A DNA stretch of 63,922 nt from JBBCJM01 sp037190175 (GCA_037190175.1 JBBCJM010000165.1:1-63922); one strand, 5' to 3'; shown: positions 16,874 through 29,583, numbered from the stretch's first letter. Made by a program: numbers and translations. The notes: generated from the sequence alone by a model not told the origin.

Positions 16874-16958
16874 TGGTGCCCAGAAGAGGACTCGAACCTC
16901 CACGCCTTGCGGCACTGGTACCTGAAACCAGCGCGTCTACCAATTCCGCCATCTGGGC
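16874..16958 (-). tRNA. tRNA-Leu (anticodon CAG)
   Basis: The minus strand reads a class II tRNA beginning GCCCAGATGGCGGAATTGG. Acceptor arms GCCCAGA/TCTGGGC pair, and the anticodon stem CTGGT/ACCAG encloses TTCAGGT, giving anticodon CAG for the CTG codon. A variable arm typical of tRNA-Leu follows, then the T-loop GTTCGAGTCC. The A discriminator and CCA are encoded (16874-16877 on the complement). It marks the border between catabolic region A and the core genes; its 3' end faces region A. Confidence 0.96.
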
Positions 16959-17171
16959 GATGTCGTGGGGGGCGATTTACGCGGGCGGCCGGGGGGTGTC
17001 AACGGGCTGCGCGCAGATTTCCGCCGGCGGCCTGCATCGGCCCCTCGGCCTCGGCCGGCTGACGCTCCCTCGGGTTGCAGCGCAATCCAGACCCGCGGCA
17101 TTCCGGGACTTGAGCGCGGGGGTGGGGCGGCGTAAACCCTCTGCCAGACCCGCATGAGGAGGACGTGACCC

Positions 17172-18164
17172 ATGTCCAGCACCGCGCCGATCGTCACCAT
17201 CTTCGGCGGCTCCGGCTTCGTGGGGCGCTATGTGGCGCGGCGGATGGCGCAGGCGGGCTGGCGGGTGCGGGTGGCGGTGCGCCGCCCGAACGAGGCGCTG
17301 TTCGTGCGGCCCTACGGCACGCCGGGGCAGGTGGAGCCGGTGTTCTGCAACATCCGCGACGATGCCAGCGTCCGCACCGCGATCCATGGCACGCAGGCGG
17401 TGGTGAACTGCGTGGGCATCCTGAACGCGGTGGGCCGGCAGAGCTTTGCCGCGGTGCAGGACGAGGGCGCGGGCCGCATCGCCCGGATCGCGGCGGAAGA
17501 GGGGGTGGCGCGGCTGGTCCACCTTTCGGCCATCGCCGATCCGGCCGGCGAGAGCCTTTATGCGCAAAGCAAGGCGGCGGGCGAGGCTGCGGTGCTGGCG
17601 GCCTTTCCCGAGGCGGTGATCCTGCGCCCCTCGGTGATCTTCGGGCCCGAGGACCGCTTCTTCAACCGCTTCGGCGGCATGGCGCGGCTGGGGCCGGTGC
17701 TGCCGCTGACCGGGGCCGGGACCCGCTTCCAGCCCGTCTATGTCGAGGACGTGGCGCAGGCCGCGGTCAAGGGCGCCACGGGAGAGGCCGCGCCGGGCGT
17801 CTACGAGCTCGGCGGGCCCGAGGTGGCGACCTTCCGCGAACTGATGCAGCGGATGCTGGGCATCATCCGCCGCCGCCGGCTGGTCCTGGGGCTGCCGTTC
17901 TGGGTGGCGCGGATCATCGCCTTCGGCTTCGACGCGATACAATGGATCACCGGCGGGCTGATCGAGAACAAGGTGCTGACCCGCGACCAGGTGAAGAACC
18001 TCGCGCGCGACAACGTGGTGGCGCCGGGGGCCAGGACGCTGGCCGACCTCGGCATCCGCCCCACGGCGATGGAGGCGGTGCTGCCCGAATACCTCTGGCG
18101 ATTCCGCCCGACCGGGCAATACGACGCCATCAAGGAATCCGCCAAGAACCTGCGGAAGGTCTGA
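17172..18164 (+). CDS. NDUFA9-type NAD(P)-binding epimerase-fold protein
   Basis: A 330-residue atypical SDR of the complex I NDUFA9 subfamily. It has the nucleotide motif TIFGGSGFVGRYVARRMAQ at the N-terminus, LVHLSAIADP near residue 117, YAQSKAAGEAAVL with the YxxxK pair, and LRPSVIFGPEDRFFNRF. In alphaproteobacteria this protein may help complex I assembly or quinone metabolism; it also resembles coenzyme Q reductases. AGGAGGACGTG precedes the ATG. uppP starts 3 nt after its stop, so the two are co-transcribed. Confidence 0.9.
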   Translation: MSSTAPIVTIFGGSGFVGRYVARRMAQAGWRVRVAVRRPNEALFVRPYGTPGQVEPVFCNIRDDASVRTAIHGTQAVVNCVGILNAVGRQSFAAVQDEGAGRIARIAAEEGVARLVHLSAIADPAGESLYAQSKAAGEAAVLAAFPEAVILRPSVIFGPEDRFFNRFGGMARLGPVLPLTGAGTRFQPVYVEDVAQAAVKGATGEAAPGVYELGGPEVATFRELMQRMLGIIRRRRLVLGLPFWVARIIAFGFDAIQWITGGLIENKVLTRDQVKNLARDNVVAPGARTLADLGIRPTAMEAVLPEYLWRFRPTGQYDAIKESAKNLRKV

Positions 18165-18167
18165 TCC

Positions 18168-18977
18168 TTGGCCGCCGACACGCTGGCGCAGGCGCTGATC
18201 CTGGGCGTTCTCGAGGGGCTGACCGAGTTCATCCCCGTCTCCTCCACCGGCCACCTGCTGCTGGCCGGGCATTTCATGGGCTACGAGAGCGCCGGGCGCA
18301 CCTTCGAGGTGGTGATCCAGCTGGGCGCGGTGCTGGCGGTGATCGCGCTCTACTTCGGCCGGCTCTGGGCCATCGCGCGGGCCACGCCGCACGACCCCGC
18401 GGCGCGGCGCTTCGTGGCCTCGGTGCTCTTGGCCTTCCTGCCGGCGGCGGTGATCGGGGTGCTGGCGCATGACCTGATCAAGCGGGTGCTGTTCGAGACC
18501 CCGGTGCTGATCGCGGTGATGCTGGTGCTGGGGGGCGTGGTCCTGCTGGTGGTGGAGCGGCTGATCCCGCCCACCCGGCATTCCGACGCCGTGCGGCTGC
18601 CGCTGGGCACGGCGCTCGCCATCGGCTTCTGCCAGTGCCTGGCGATGATCCCCGGCGTCTCGCGCTCGGGCGCCACCATCGTGGGGGCGCTGGCGCTGGG
18701 CTGCTCGCGCAAGGCGGCGGCGGAGTTCTCGTTCTTCCTGTCGATGCCCACCATGCTGGGGGCGGTGGTCTATGACCTGTACAAGAACCGGGCAGTTCTG
18801 GACGCTTCCGCGTGGCAGGAGATCGCCGTCGGTTTCATCGCCGCGGCGGTGAGCGGATTTCTGGTGGTGCGCTGGGTGCTTGGCTATGTCCAGACCCGCA
18901 GTTTCGCGCTGTTCGGCTGGTGGCGAATCATCGTGGGCGGGGCGGCTTTGGCGGCCATCGCGGCGGGTGCGGGGTGA
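18168..18977 (+). CDS. uppP: Undecaprenyl-diphosphate phosphatase (UppP/BacA)
   Basis: A 269-residue inner-membrane phosphatase that regenerates undecaprenyl phosphate for cell-wall synthesis and gives intrinsic bacitracin tolerance. The two signature motifs are present: EGLTEFIPVSSTGHLLL near residue 15 and the PGVSRSGATIVGAL loop near residue 158. About eight hydrophobic helices are visible and the length is standard. The start is a TTG 3 nt after the preceding stop; no closer ATG fits the N-terminus of the family. Confidence 0.95.
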   Translation: MAADTLAQALILGVLEGLTEFIPVSSTGHLLLAGHFMGYESAGRTFEVVIQLGAVLAVIALYFGRLWAIARATPHDPAARRFVASVLLAFLPAAVIGVLAHDLIKRVLFETPVLIAVMLVLGGVVLLVVERLIPPTRHSDAVRLPLGTALAIGFCQCLAMIPGVSRSGATIVGALALGCSRKAAAEFSFFLSMPTMLGAVVYDLYKNRAVLDASAWQEIAVGFIAAAVSGFLVVRWVLGYVQTRSFALFGWWRIIVGGAALAAIAAGAG

Positions 18978-19054
18978 GATAGGGAAACTATACTGCCCTA
19001 TTTGGCAATGAATCGGACAGGAAGGCTGACGCAACCCCTGAGAAAGCCGAAGAT

Positions 19055-19078
19055 AGGTCAGCATAACTGACTTTTATT
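19055..19078 (+). terminator. Weak intrinsic terminator after uppP
   Basis: A 7-bp stem including one G-T pair, AGGTCAG (19055-19061) and CTGACTT (19067-19073), with a 5-nt loop, runs into TTATT. It sits in the 159-nt gap between uppP and gltD and could separate the two units. The stem is short, so efficiency is doubtful. Confidence 0.4.
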
Positions 19079-19136
19079 CGCCTCCGCTCTGGATTATCAG
19101 GTGTGACCCACCGGAAACCCCCAGGGAGGCGTCGGC

Positions 19137-20576
19137 ATGGCCACGGAACGAATGCTGCGGTTTGTGACCGTGGGGCGCGAGATGCCGGAAAAGCGGCCGC
19201 CCAGCCTGCGCGCGCAGGACTTCCACGAGATCTACCGCGAATATGCCGCCGAGAAGGCCGCCGAACAGGCCGCCCGGTGCAGCCAGTGCGGCGTGCCCTA
19301 TTGTCAGAGCCATTGCCCCTTGCACAACAACATCCCCGACTGGCTGCGGATGACCGCCGAGGGGCGGTTGCAGGAAGCCTATGAGCTCAGCCAGGCCACC
19401 AACACCTTCCCCGAGATCTGCGGCCGCATCTGCCCGCAGGACCGGCTGTGCGAGGGCAATTGCGTGATCGAGCAGTCGGGCCACGGCACGGTGACCATCG
19501 GCTCGGTCGAGAAATACATCACCGACACGGCCTGGGAGGAGGGCTGGGTGAAGCCGATCCGCCCGGCCGTCGAGCGGCCCGAGAGCGTGGGGATCATCGG
19601 CGCCGGGCCGGGCGGCCTTGCCGCCGCCGACCGGCTGCGCCGCATGGGCGTGCAGGTGACGGTCTATGACCGCTACGACCGCGCGGGCGGGCTGATGACC
19701 TATGGCATCCCGGGCTTCAAGCTGGAGAAGGACGTGGTGATGCAGCGCATCGCCCAGCTGGAGGACGGCGGGGTTCAGTTCGTGCTGAACTGCGACGTGG
19801 GGGTGGACCTGAGCTTCGAGGCCATCCGCGGCAAGCACGACGCGGTGCTGATCGCCACCGGCGTCTATCGCGCCCGCGACCTGCAGGCCCCCGGGGTGGG
19901 CGCGCGCGGGGTGGTCAAGGCGCTGGACTACCTGACCGCATCCAACCGCAAGGGCTTCGGCGACGAGGTGGCCGAGTTCGACGACGGCACGCTGAACGCC
20001 AGCGGCAAGCGGGTGGTGGTGATCGGCGGCGGCGACACCGCGATGGACTGCGTGCGCACCGCGGTGCGGCAGGGGGCGACCAGCGTGAAATGCCTCTACC
20101 GCCGCGACCGCGCCAACATGCCGGGCTCGCAGCGCGAGACCCAGAACGCCGAGGAGGAGGGGGTGGAATTCGTCTGGCTCTCCGCCCCCCGCGGATTCAC
20201 CGGCGGCACGGCGGTGGAAGGGGTGATGGTGCAGCGGATGCGCCTGGGCTCGCCCGACGCCACCGGCCGGCAGACCCCCGAGATCATCGAGGGCGCCGAC
20301 TATGTGGAACCCGCCGACCTGGTGATCATGGCGCTGGGCTTCGAGCCCGAGGACCTGCCCGGCCTCTGGGGCCAGCCGGAGTTGAAGGTGACCCGATGGG
20401 GCACCATCCGCGCCGATTTCGCCACCCATGCCACCAGCCTGCCCGGGGTCTATGCGGTGGGCGACATCGTGCGGGGCGCCAGCCTGGTGGTCTGGGCGAT
20501 CCGCGACGGCCGCGAGGCTGCCGACAGCATCCTCAACTGGCTGGCGCAAGGCGCGACGGCCGTGGCCGCGGAGTGA
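19137..20576 (+). CDS. gltD: Glutamate synthase (NADPH) small subunit
   Basis: A 479-residue iron-sulfur flavoprotein that passes electrons from NADPH to the large subunit GltB for glutamine-to-glutamate transfer. The N-terminal cysteine clusters (CSQCGVPYCQSHCPLHNNIPDW and CGRICPQDRLCEGNC, as separate motifs) hold 4Fe-4S centres. The FAD site is VGIIGAGPGGLAAADRL near residue 150 and the NADPH site is VVVIGGGDTAMDCVRTA near residue 290. Two small genes separate it from gltB. Length and motifs are standard. Confidence 0.96.
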   Translation: MATERMLRFVTVGREMPEKRPPSLRAQDFHEIYREYAAEKAAEQAARCSQCGVPYCQSHCPLHNNIPDWLRMTAEGRLQEAYELSQATNTFPEICGRICPQDRLCEGNCVIEQSGHGTVTIGSVEKYITDTAWEEGWVKPIRPAVERPESVGIIGAGPGGLAAADRLRRMGVQVTVYDRYDRAGGLMTYGIPGFKLEKDVVMQRIAQLEDGGVQFVLNCDVGVDLSFEAIRGKHDAVLIATGVYRARDLQAPGVGARGVVKALDYLTASNRKGFGDEVAEFDDGTLNASGKRVVVIGGGDTAMDCVRTAVRQGATSVKCLYRRDRANMPGSQRETQNAEEEGVEFVWLSAPRGFTGGTAVEGVMVQRMRLGSPDATGRQTPEIIEGADYVEPADLVIMALGFEPEDLPGLWGQPELKVTRWGTIRADFATHATSLPGVYAVGDIVRGASLVVWAIRDGREAADSILNWLAQGATAVAAE

Positions 20577-20581
20577 GCCGC

Positions 20582-21307
20582 ATGAAGCCCTTTCTCATTG
20601 CCATCACGGCAGCAGTGCTGACCCTTCCCGGCGCAACCCCCGCCGCCGCCGGCAGTTTCGAGCCGCCGGCGGGCTGCACCACCTGGCTGACCGTGCAGTC
20701 GCGCGGGTGCCGGGTGTCGAACTACTACCGCTGCGAGCGGGACACTCCGGGCGACCAGTGGCGGGCGGACTTCGACCAGGAGGGGATCTATTTCCTCAGC
20801 CGGATCGACCGCGAGGCGCAGTGGGTGGAAAGCTTCGACCTCTTCCCCACCGTGCGCCAGACGCTGGACCCGAACCCCGAGGACCCGGCCTCGTTCACCG
20901 AGCTGCTGGGGGGCCTGGACAGCTTCGCCTTCAACCTGACCAAGGACGACGGGCGGCAAAGCCGGGTGCGCGGCTTCGACCGGCTGACCGGGCGCAGCTT
21001 CACCATCGACGGGGTGACGCTGCAGGAGACCGAGTTCGAGTTCACCGAGACCGACCCGGAGGGCAACCTGCTGCGCCGCTCGCGCGGCAACGAGTACATC
21101 CATCCCGAATGGCGCAACTTCTTCGCCGGCCCCTCTGAATGGGACGGGGGCGACGGCTATGTGCCCATCGACGGCAGCCCGGTGACCTTCGACTTCCCCG
21201 GCGACCCCGGCTTCGCCTCCACCCAGCCGATCTACGAATGCGACGCGGTGCTGAGCCGGGCGCCGCTGAGCCCTCCCCCCGCCGAGGTGCATCGTGTTCG
21301 GCGCTGA
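20582..21307 (+). CDS. Secreted hypothetical protein between gltD and gltB
   Basis: A 241-residue protein with a clear signal peptide (MKPFLIAITAAVLTLPGATPAAAG). The mature part is acidic and carries four Cys (CTTW, SRGCRVSNYYRCER, YECDAV), suggesting periplasmic disulfides. The middle (GVTLQETEFEFTETDPEGN, EYIHPEWRNFFAG) looks beta-rich. I do not recognise a named domain; the protein is of the type found conserved beside gltB in Rhodobacterales. Its 3' end overlaps the next gene by 14 nt. Confidence 0.8.
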   Translation: MKPFLIAITAAVLTLPGATPAAAGSFEPPAGCTTWLTVQSRGCRVSNYYRCERDTPGDQWRADFDQEGIYFLSRIDREAQWVESFDLFPTVRQTLDPNPEDPASFTELLGGLDSFAFNLTKDDGRQSRVRGFDRLTGRSFTIDGVTLQETEFEFTETDPEGNLLRRSRGNEYIHPEWRNFFAGPSEWDGGDGYVPIDGSPVTFDFPGDPGFASTQPIYECDAVLSRAPLSPPPAEVHRVRR

Positions 21308-21679
21308 TTTCCTGGAGGAGCGGGGGTTCTACCGCTACGGCTCGCTGCGGGCGCGCGCGCCGGTGCATGTCTGGATCGGGCGGATCGACGAGCCGGGCGA
21401 CCTGAAGAACGGCGCGATCGAGCCGGTTGTCGGCTGCATCGTGATGTCGATGCGCGAGGGGATGCCGATCCTCGGTCACGCGCCCTTCCTCTTGTCGGCC
21501 ATGCTGTCGGACCCGCACGAGAAGATCGCCCCGCTGCCTGGCGCCCCCATCGCCACCTTCGACATGAAGTACCGCGACTGGCGCCGGGAATGGGACGCGG
21601 GCAATGCCTCGGCCTGGGAAGACGGGCCGGCGGAAGTCTATTACCAGGCCATCGGTGCCTTGCTGGAGGGCAAACAGAG

Positions 21680-21683
<4 letters not shown>
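21294..21683 (+). CDS. Conserved small hypothetical protein preceding gltB
   Basis: A 129-residue protein started by GTG within the end of the previous gene and ending in an ATGA overlap with gltB, so it is embedded in the gltD-gltB operon. Segments such as VHVWIGRIDEPGDLKNGAIEP and FDMKYRDWRREWDAGNA suggest a compact alpha/beta fold with no membrane helix or signal. No family name is recognised. Its place suggests a role linked to glutamate synthase or simple operon hitch-hiking. Confidence 0.75.
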
Positions 21684-26218
<4,535 letters not shown>

Positions 26219-26222
26219 ACGG

Positions 26223-26246
26223 AAGGGCCCCCGCGGGGGCCCTTTT
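26223..26246 (+). terminator. Intrinsic terminator after gltB
   Basis: The stem AGGGCCCC...GGGGCCCT, centred near 26233, is followed by TTTT (26243-26246) and lies 5 nt beyond the gltB stop. It is a textbook Rho-independent terminator. It abuts the stop codon of the convergent toxin gene on the other strand. Confidence 0.9.
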
Positions 26247-26569
26247 CATTCTTCGTCCGATAAGCGCAGGCTGGCGGGTATGTCACGCGAACTGTGGAGA
26301 ACGCGCAGCACGACTAGCTGGTCTCCGGCCAAACGATAAAATGCCAGATATGGAAATCCCCGCACCAGCCAGGACCGAAGCCCGGGGTTCCTTGCGATTT
26401 CCGCAAACCGCGGTGAGCCGCTTTGCGGAAACTGCGAAAGGTGGCGCAGGACCTTGGTCCAAGCCGTCAGAAACCCCGATGCCACCTCCGGCCCTGCCTT
26501 GGCCAGATAGTACTCGGTGATCTGGTCAAGGTCGTCTCTTGCCAGTGGCCGGATGATAACGGGGATCAT
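26246..26569 (-). CDS. parE: ParE/RelE-family toxin (module 1)
   Basis: A 107-residue type II toxin of the ParE branch: RPLARDDLDQITEYYL helix, SQFPQSGSPRF, GLRSWLVRGFPYLAFYR and a final VVLRVLHSSRD strand. The ATG at 26569 is chosen because it overlaps the antitoxin stop (ATGA), the usual arrangement; an upstream in-frame start would add eight residues inside the antitoxin gene. ParE toxins generally poison DNA gyrase. The sequence is clearly paralogous to the toxin of the next module at 26853. Confidence 0.93.
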   Translation of the reverse strand: MIPVIIRPLARDDLDQITEYYLAKAGPEVASGFLTAWTKVLRHLSQFPQSGSPRFAEIARNPGLRSWLVRGFPYLAFYRLAGDQLVVLRVLHSSRDIPASLRLSDEE

Positions 26570-26796
26570 CCCGCTTTGCGGACCTTGGCCCACAGGCCTT
26601 CCATCACCTCATCCGCCGGGATCGGATCGCCCGATTCCTCGCCCTCGCGGATCAAGGCCCGGAAATCCTCGATGTCCTGCTGATGGCGGATCAGTTCCCG
26701 CATGTATTCGGAAGCCGACATGTAGCCGCGCTTGCGGACCTGTTCGTCCACGAAGGCCTTCATGTCCTCGGGCAGCGAGATGTTCATGGTGCTCAT
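26566..26796 (-). CDS. parD: ParD-type ribbon-helix-helix antitoxin (module 1)
   Basis: A 76-residue antitoxin. The N-terminal MNISLPEDMKAFVDEQVRKRG and SASEYMRELIRHQQ form the ribbon-helix-helix DNA-binding fold of CC2985/ParD proteins, and the acidic C-terminal half (EEGEESGDPIPADEV-like) neutralises the toxin. It is encoded first and overlaps the toxin by 4 nt. It is expected to repress its own promoter in the 56-nt gap upstream. Confidence 0.93.
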   Translation of the reverse strand: MSTMNISLPEDMKAFVDEQVRKRGYMSASEYMRELIRHQQDIEDFRALIREGEESGDPIPADEVMEGLWAKVRKAG

Positions 26797-26852
26797 GGCA
26801 GAAGTCTAAGCGCCTTGGCAGGAAATGGCAAGAAATGGCATCCGTCGGATGT

Positions 26853-27155
26853 CTACTCCCGCAAGCTGGCCGGGATGTCGCGGGCGGCGTGCAGGATGCG
26901 GAGGATGAGCGGCTCTCCCCCCACGATCCGGTAGAAGACCAGATACGGGAAACCTTTCACCTGCCAGGCGCGCAAGTCGCTCTGGCGGATTGCGCCGGCA
27001 AAGCGCAAAGACCCGGCCTCCGGAAAGTCGGCGAGGAAGGCCAGCGTGTGCTCGACGGCGGTCAGAAAGCGGTGAGCCACCGCTGGCCCCGCCTCGGCCA
27101 GATAGTAATCGACGGCATCGGCAACGTCCTGCTGCGCAGGCCGCAACAGGGTCAT
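26853..27155 (-). CDS. parE: ParE/RelE-family toxin (module 2)
   Basis: A 100-residue toxin with the same architecture as the module 1 toxin: RPAQQDVADAVDYYLAEAGP, FLADFPEAGSLRFA, LRAWQVKGFPYLVFYR and LILRILHAARDIPASLR. Long shared stretches such as GFPYL.FYR and RDIPASLR show a gene duplication or two gains from one family. Its start overlaps the antitoxin 2 stop by 4 nt. Only 56 nt separate its stop from antitoxin 1, so the two modules run head to tail. Confidence 0.93.
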   Translation of the reverse strand: MTLLRPAQQDVADAVDYYLAEAGPAVAHRFLTAVEHTLAFLADFPEAGSLRFAGAIRQSDLRAWQVKGFPYLVFYRIVGGEPLILRILHAARDIPASLRE

Positions 27156-27394
27156 GATCTGCCGGAGGTGTCGATCCGATGGCGCAATCCGTCAAAGAAG
27201 GCTTCGTCGAAGGCGCGGATACTGGTGGGCGCCGCACCGCCCTCCTCGATCCGGTCGCGGAATGCGGCGATTTCCCACGTCTGGCGCAGCATGGCGCGGA
27301 GCAGATCCTCGGCGGAGGCAAAGCCCATCTGTTCCGCGGTCCGGTCCGCGAAGGCGGCAAGCTCGTCAGGCAGGTCGATGGTGAGTTCGCGCAT
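27152..27394 (-). CDS. Ribbon-helix-helix antitoxin (module 2)
   Basis: An 80-residue antitoxin: MRELTIDLPDELAAFADRTAEQMG and SAEDLLRAMLRQTWEI give the ribbon-helix-helix N-terminus, followed by an acidic, flexible tail (RAFDEAFFDGLRHRID). Apart from the general fold it shows little similarity to antitoxin 1, although the two toxins are paralogues. That would limit cross-neutralisation. The start is the ATG nearest the family N-terminus; farther upstream in-frame sequence shadows other genes. Confidence 0.9.
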   Translation of the reverse strand: MRELTIDLPDELAAFADRTAEQMGFASAEDLLRAMLRQTWEIAAFRDRIEEGGAAPTSIRAFDEAFFDGLRHRIDTSGRS

Positions 27395-27502
27395 GGGCCG
27401 AGAATAGTGCTCCGATGCCGCCTGGCAAGGCCGCGGCGCGCTTTTCCCGACCCAAACCGCTTTGGACGTGCTATCCTGCCCCCGCAGCCCAGGGAGGATT
27501 CC

Positions 27503-28042
27503 ATGTCCGATCTTGTCGTCGTCGCCTTCCCCGACGAGGCCACCGCCTTCGAGGTCAAGGCGCAGCTCGTGCGGCTTCAGAAGGAATATCTCATCGAGAT
27601 GGAGGATGTGGTGGTGGTCACCCGCGACGAGGCGGGGGCGGTCCATCTGCATCAGGCGGTGAACCTGACCCGGGCCGGAGCCCTCGGCGGCACCTTCTGG
27701 GGCGCGCTGGTGGGGCTTCTGTTCCTCTCGCCGGTCATCGGCGCGGCGGTGGGGGCCGGCGCCGGGGCGCTGGCGGGGCGCGCGACCGACATCGGGATCG
27801 ACGACGGGTTCCTGAAGAACGTCGGCGCCAGCCTGGACAAGGGCGGCTAGGCGGTCTGCGTGCTGATCCGCAAGATGACCACCGACAAGGTGCTGGAGCG
27901 GCTGGCCCCCTTCCGCGCCAAGGGGCGGGTGGTGCAGACCTCGTTCAGCCGCGCGCAGGAGGACCGGCTGCGCGCCATGGTCGAGGCCGGGGTGCAGCCG
28001 ATGCCGGCGGCGCACGGCCAGATGGGGCTGGACACCAACTGA
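27503..28042 (+). pseudogene. DUF1269 family protein interrupted by an in-frame TAG
   Basis: Codons 1-115 give the N-terminal part of a DUF1269 protein (MSDLVVVAFPDEATAFEVKAQL, then the glycine-rich membrane-like stretch FWGALVGLLFLSPVIGAAVGAGAGALAG and DIGIDDGFLKNVGASLDKGG; separate segments). A TAG at 27848-27850 stops it, yet the same frame continues with AVCVLIRKMTTDKVLERL and TSFSRAQEDRLRAMVEAG, which is the normal C-terminal part of this family, to a TGA at 28042. One substitution, for example TCG to TAG, explains the break. A GTG at 27860 could restart translation. The choices are pseudogene, read-through or base-call error. A good AGGGAGGA site precedes the ATG. Confidence 0.88.
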
Positions 28043-28080
28043 GCCGTTGACCGCCCGGGCGGGGCATGAGAGGGGCAGGC

Positions 28081-28785
28081 ATGGCCCGCCGCCCTTCCAA
28101 GCCCAGATCCAAAGGCCGCCTGCGCCGCGCCCTGCGCTGGGGGCTGCGCGGGGTGGCCGCGGCGGTGGTGCTGGTGCTGGGGCTGGTGGTGCTCTTCGCG
28201 GTGGCGAACCCGCCCGGCAATATCTACCAGTGGCAGGAAAGCCGCCGGCTGGGCGGGATCGAGCGCGACTGGATCGCGTTCGACCAGATCGCGCCCGTCA
28301 TGGCCCGCGCCGCGGTGGCGGCGGAGGACGCGAATTTCTGCCTGCACTGGGGCTTCGACATGGCGGCGATCCGCGCCGCGCTGGACGCCGGGGCCAACCG
28401 CGGCGCCTCGACCATCAGCCAGCAGGTGGTGAAGAACGTCTTCCTCTGGCAGGGGCGATCCTGGGTCCGCAAGGGGATGGAGGCGGTGCTGACCCCGGTG
28501 GTGGAAACCCTGTGGTCCAAGCGCCGCATCCTGGAAGTCTATCTGAACGTGGCGGAGTTCGGCGAGGGCGTGTTCGGGGTGGAGGCCGCGGCGCGGCACT
28601 ATTTCAACAGGGCCGCGAAGGACCTGACCCCCACCCAGGCCGCCCGGCTGGCCGCCATCCTGCCCGACCCCAAGGGGCGCAACCCCGCCCGCCCCTCGGC
28701 CTTCGTGGAACGGCGCGGCCGGCAGATCCTCTCGGGCGCCGAGACCATAGCGAAGGATGGCCGGTCGGGCTGTTTCGAGGGCTGA
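28081..28785 (+). CDS. mtgA: Monofunctional biosynthetic peptidoglycan transglycosylase
   Basis: A 234-residue GT51 enzyme that polymerises lipid II glycan strands at the periplasmic face. An Arg/Lys-rich cytoplasmic tail and one transmembrane helix (VAAAVVLVLGLVVLFAVA) anchor it. The GT51 motifs follow: AAEDANFCLHWGFD with the catalytic Glu, RGASTISQQVVKNVFL, KRRILEVYLNVAEFG and AARLAAILPDPKGRNP. The ATG at 28081 is chosen over one at 28066 because AGAGGGGCAGG sits before it. Length is standard. Confidence 0.94.
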   Translation: MARRPSKPRSKGRLRRALRWGLRGVAAAVVLVLGLVVLFAVANPPGNIYQWQESRRLGGIERDWIAFDQIAPVMARAAVAAEDANFCLHWGFDMAAIRAALDAGANRGASTISQQVVKNVFLWQGRSWVRKGMEAVLTPVVETLWSKRRILEVYLNVAEFGEGVFGVEAAARHYFNRAAKDLTPTQAARLAAILPDPKGRNPARPSAFVERRGRQILSGAETIAKDGRSGCFEG

Positions 28786-28855
28786 ACCCGCTTGCGCCGC
28801 ATTGAATTCCCCGCCCCGACGCGCCAAACAGGGGGGCCGGACCCCGGGGAGCGCC

Positions 28856-29521
28856 ATGAACCGCCTCTATCACTTTCCGCTGTCGCCCTTCTGCCGGAAG
28901 GTGCGCCTGACGCTGGCGGAGAAGCGGCAGGAGGTGGAGCTGATCGAGGAACGCTACTGGCAGCCCAGCCCCGACTTCCTGCGCCGCAACCCGGCCGGCA
29001 AGGTGCCGGTGCTGCGGATGGACAACCGGGTGCTGTCGGAAAGCCAGGCGATCTGCGAGTACCTGGACGAGACCATCCCCGAGCCCCGCCTGATGCCCCG
29101 CGACCCCGACGCGCGCTATGAGGTGCGCCGGCTCTGCGCCTGGTTCGACGACAAGTTCCACGAGGAAGTCACCTCGAAACTGCTCTACGAACGGGTGAAC
29201 AAGAAGGTCATGGGCCAAGGCTATCCGGATTCGAAGAACGTCAAGTCCGGCGCGGCGCAGATCAAGTACCACCTGGATTATCTGAGCTGGCTGCTGGACC
29301 AGCGGCGGTGGCTGGCGGGCGACGCGATGACGCTGGCGGATTTCACCGCCGCCGCGCATCTGTCGTGCCTCGACTATATCTCGGACGTGGACTGGAACCG
29401 CTCGGCCAACGTCAAGGACTGGTACGCCAAGATCAAGTCGCGGCCCTCGTTCCGCCCGATCCTGGCCGACCAGGTGCCGGGCTTCCCGCCGCCGGCGCAT
29501 TATGCCGACCTGGATTTCTGA
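28856..29521 (+). CDS. Glutathione S-transferase family protein
   Basis: A 221-residue cytosolic GST. The thioredoxin-like N-terminal domain has YHFPLSPFCRKVRLTLAEK with the SPFC active-site turn, NPAGKVPVL with the cis-Pro, and SESQAICEYLDE, which binds the gamma-glutamyl part of glutathione. The all-helical C-terminal domain ends in WLAGDAMTLADFTAAAHLS with the N-capping motif. It could detoxify electrophiles or act in redox defence. The start is the ATG directly before NRLYHF. Confidence 0.93.
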   Translation: MNRLYHFPLSPFCRKVRLTLAEKRQEVELIEERYWQPSPDFLRRNPAGKVPVLRMDNRVLSESQAICEYLDETIPEPRLMPRDPDARYEVRRLCAWFDDKFHEEVTSKLLYERVNKKVMGQGYPDSKNVKSGAAQIKYHLDYLSWLLDQRRWLAGDAMTLADFTAAAHLSCLDYISDVDWNRSANVKDWYAKIKSRPSFRPILADQVPGFPPPAHYADLDF

Positions 29522-29523
29522 CG

Positions 29524-29583
29524 GAGAGCGCCGGGGGCTCCACCCCCGGACCCCCGGAGTATTTGGGACCAAGATGAGGAACA
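29524..29583. repeat. REP-like GC hairpin repeat, copy 1
   Basis: Directly after the GST stop lies GAGAGCGCC, then the stem CCGGGGG (29531-29537), loop CTCCA, CCCCCGG (29543-29549), then ACCCCCGGAGTATTT, a short variable spacer and AAGATGAGG. A second copy is at 63853-63917. The stem lengths differ but pairing is kept in both, and the tail GAGTATTT...AAGATGAGG is constant. It also overlaps the region upstream of queG, where it may act as terminator or regulator. Confidence 0.8.

Noticed and set aside
16724..17062. Open frames across tRNA-Leu
   Set aside because: They translate the tRNA and its terminator and have no ribosome-binding site or motif.
27395..27502. Promoter boxes TTGGAC and TATCCT upstream of DUF1269
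   Set aside because: They are only 4 nt apart, which is not a usable -35/-10 spacing.
27860..28042. Independent 60-residue gene after DUF1269
   Set aside because: It is in the same frame and supplies the missing C-terminal part of DUF1269, so a split gene explains it better.
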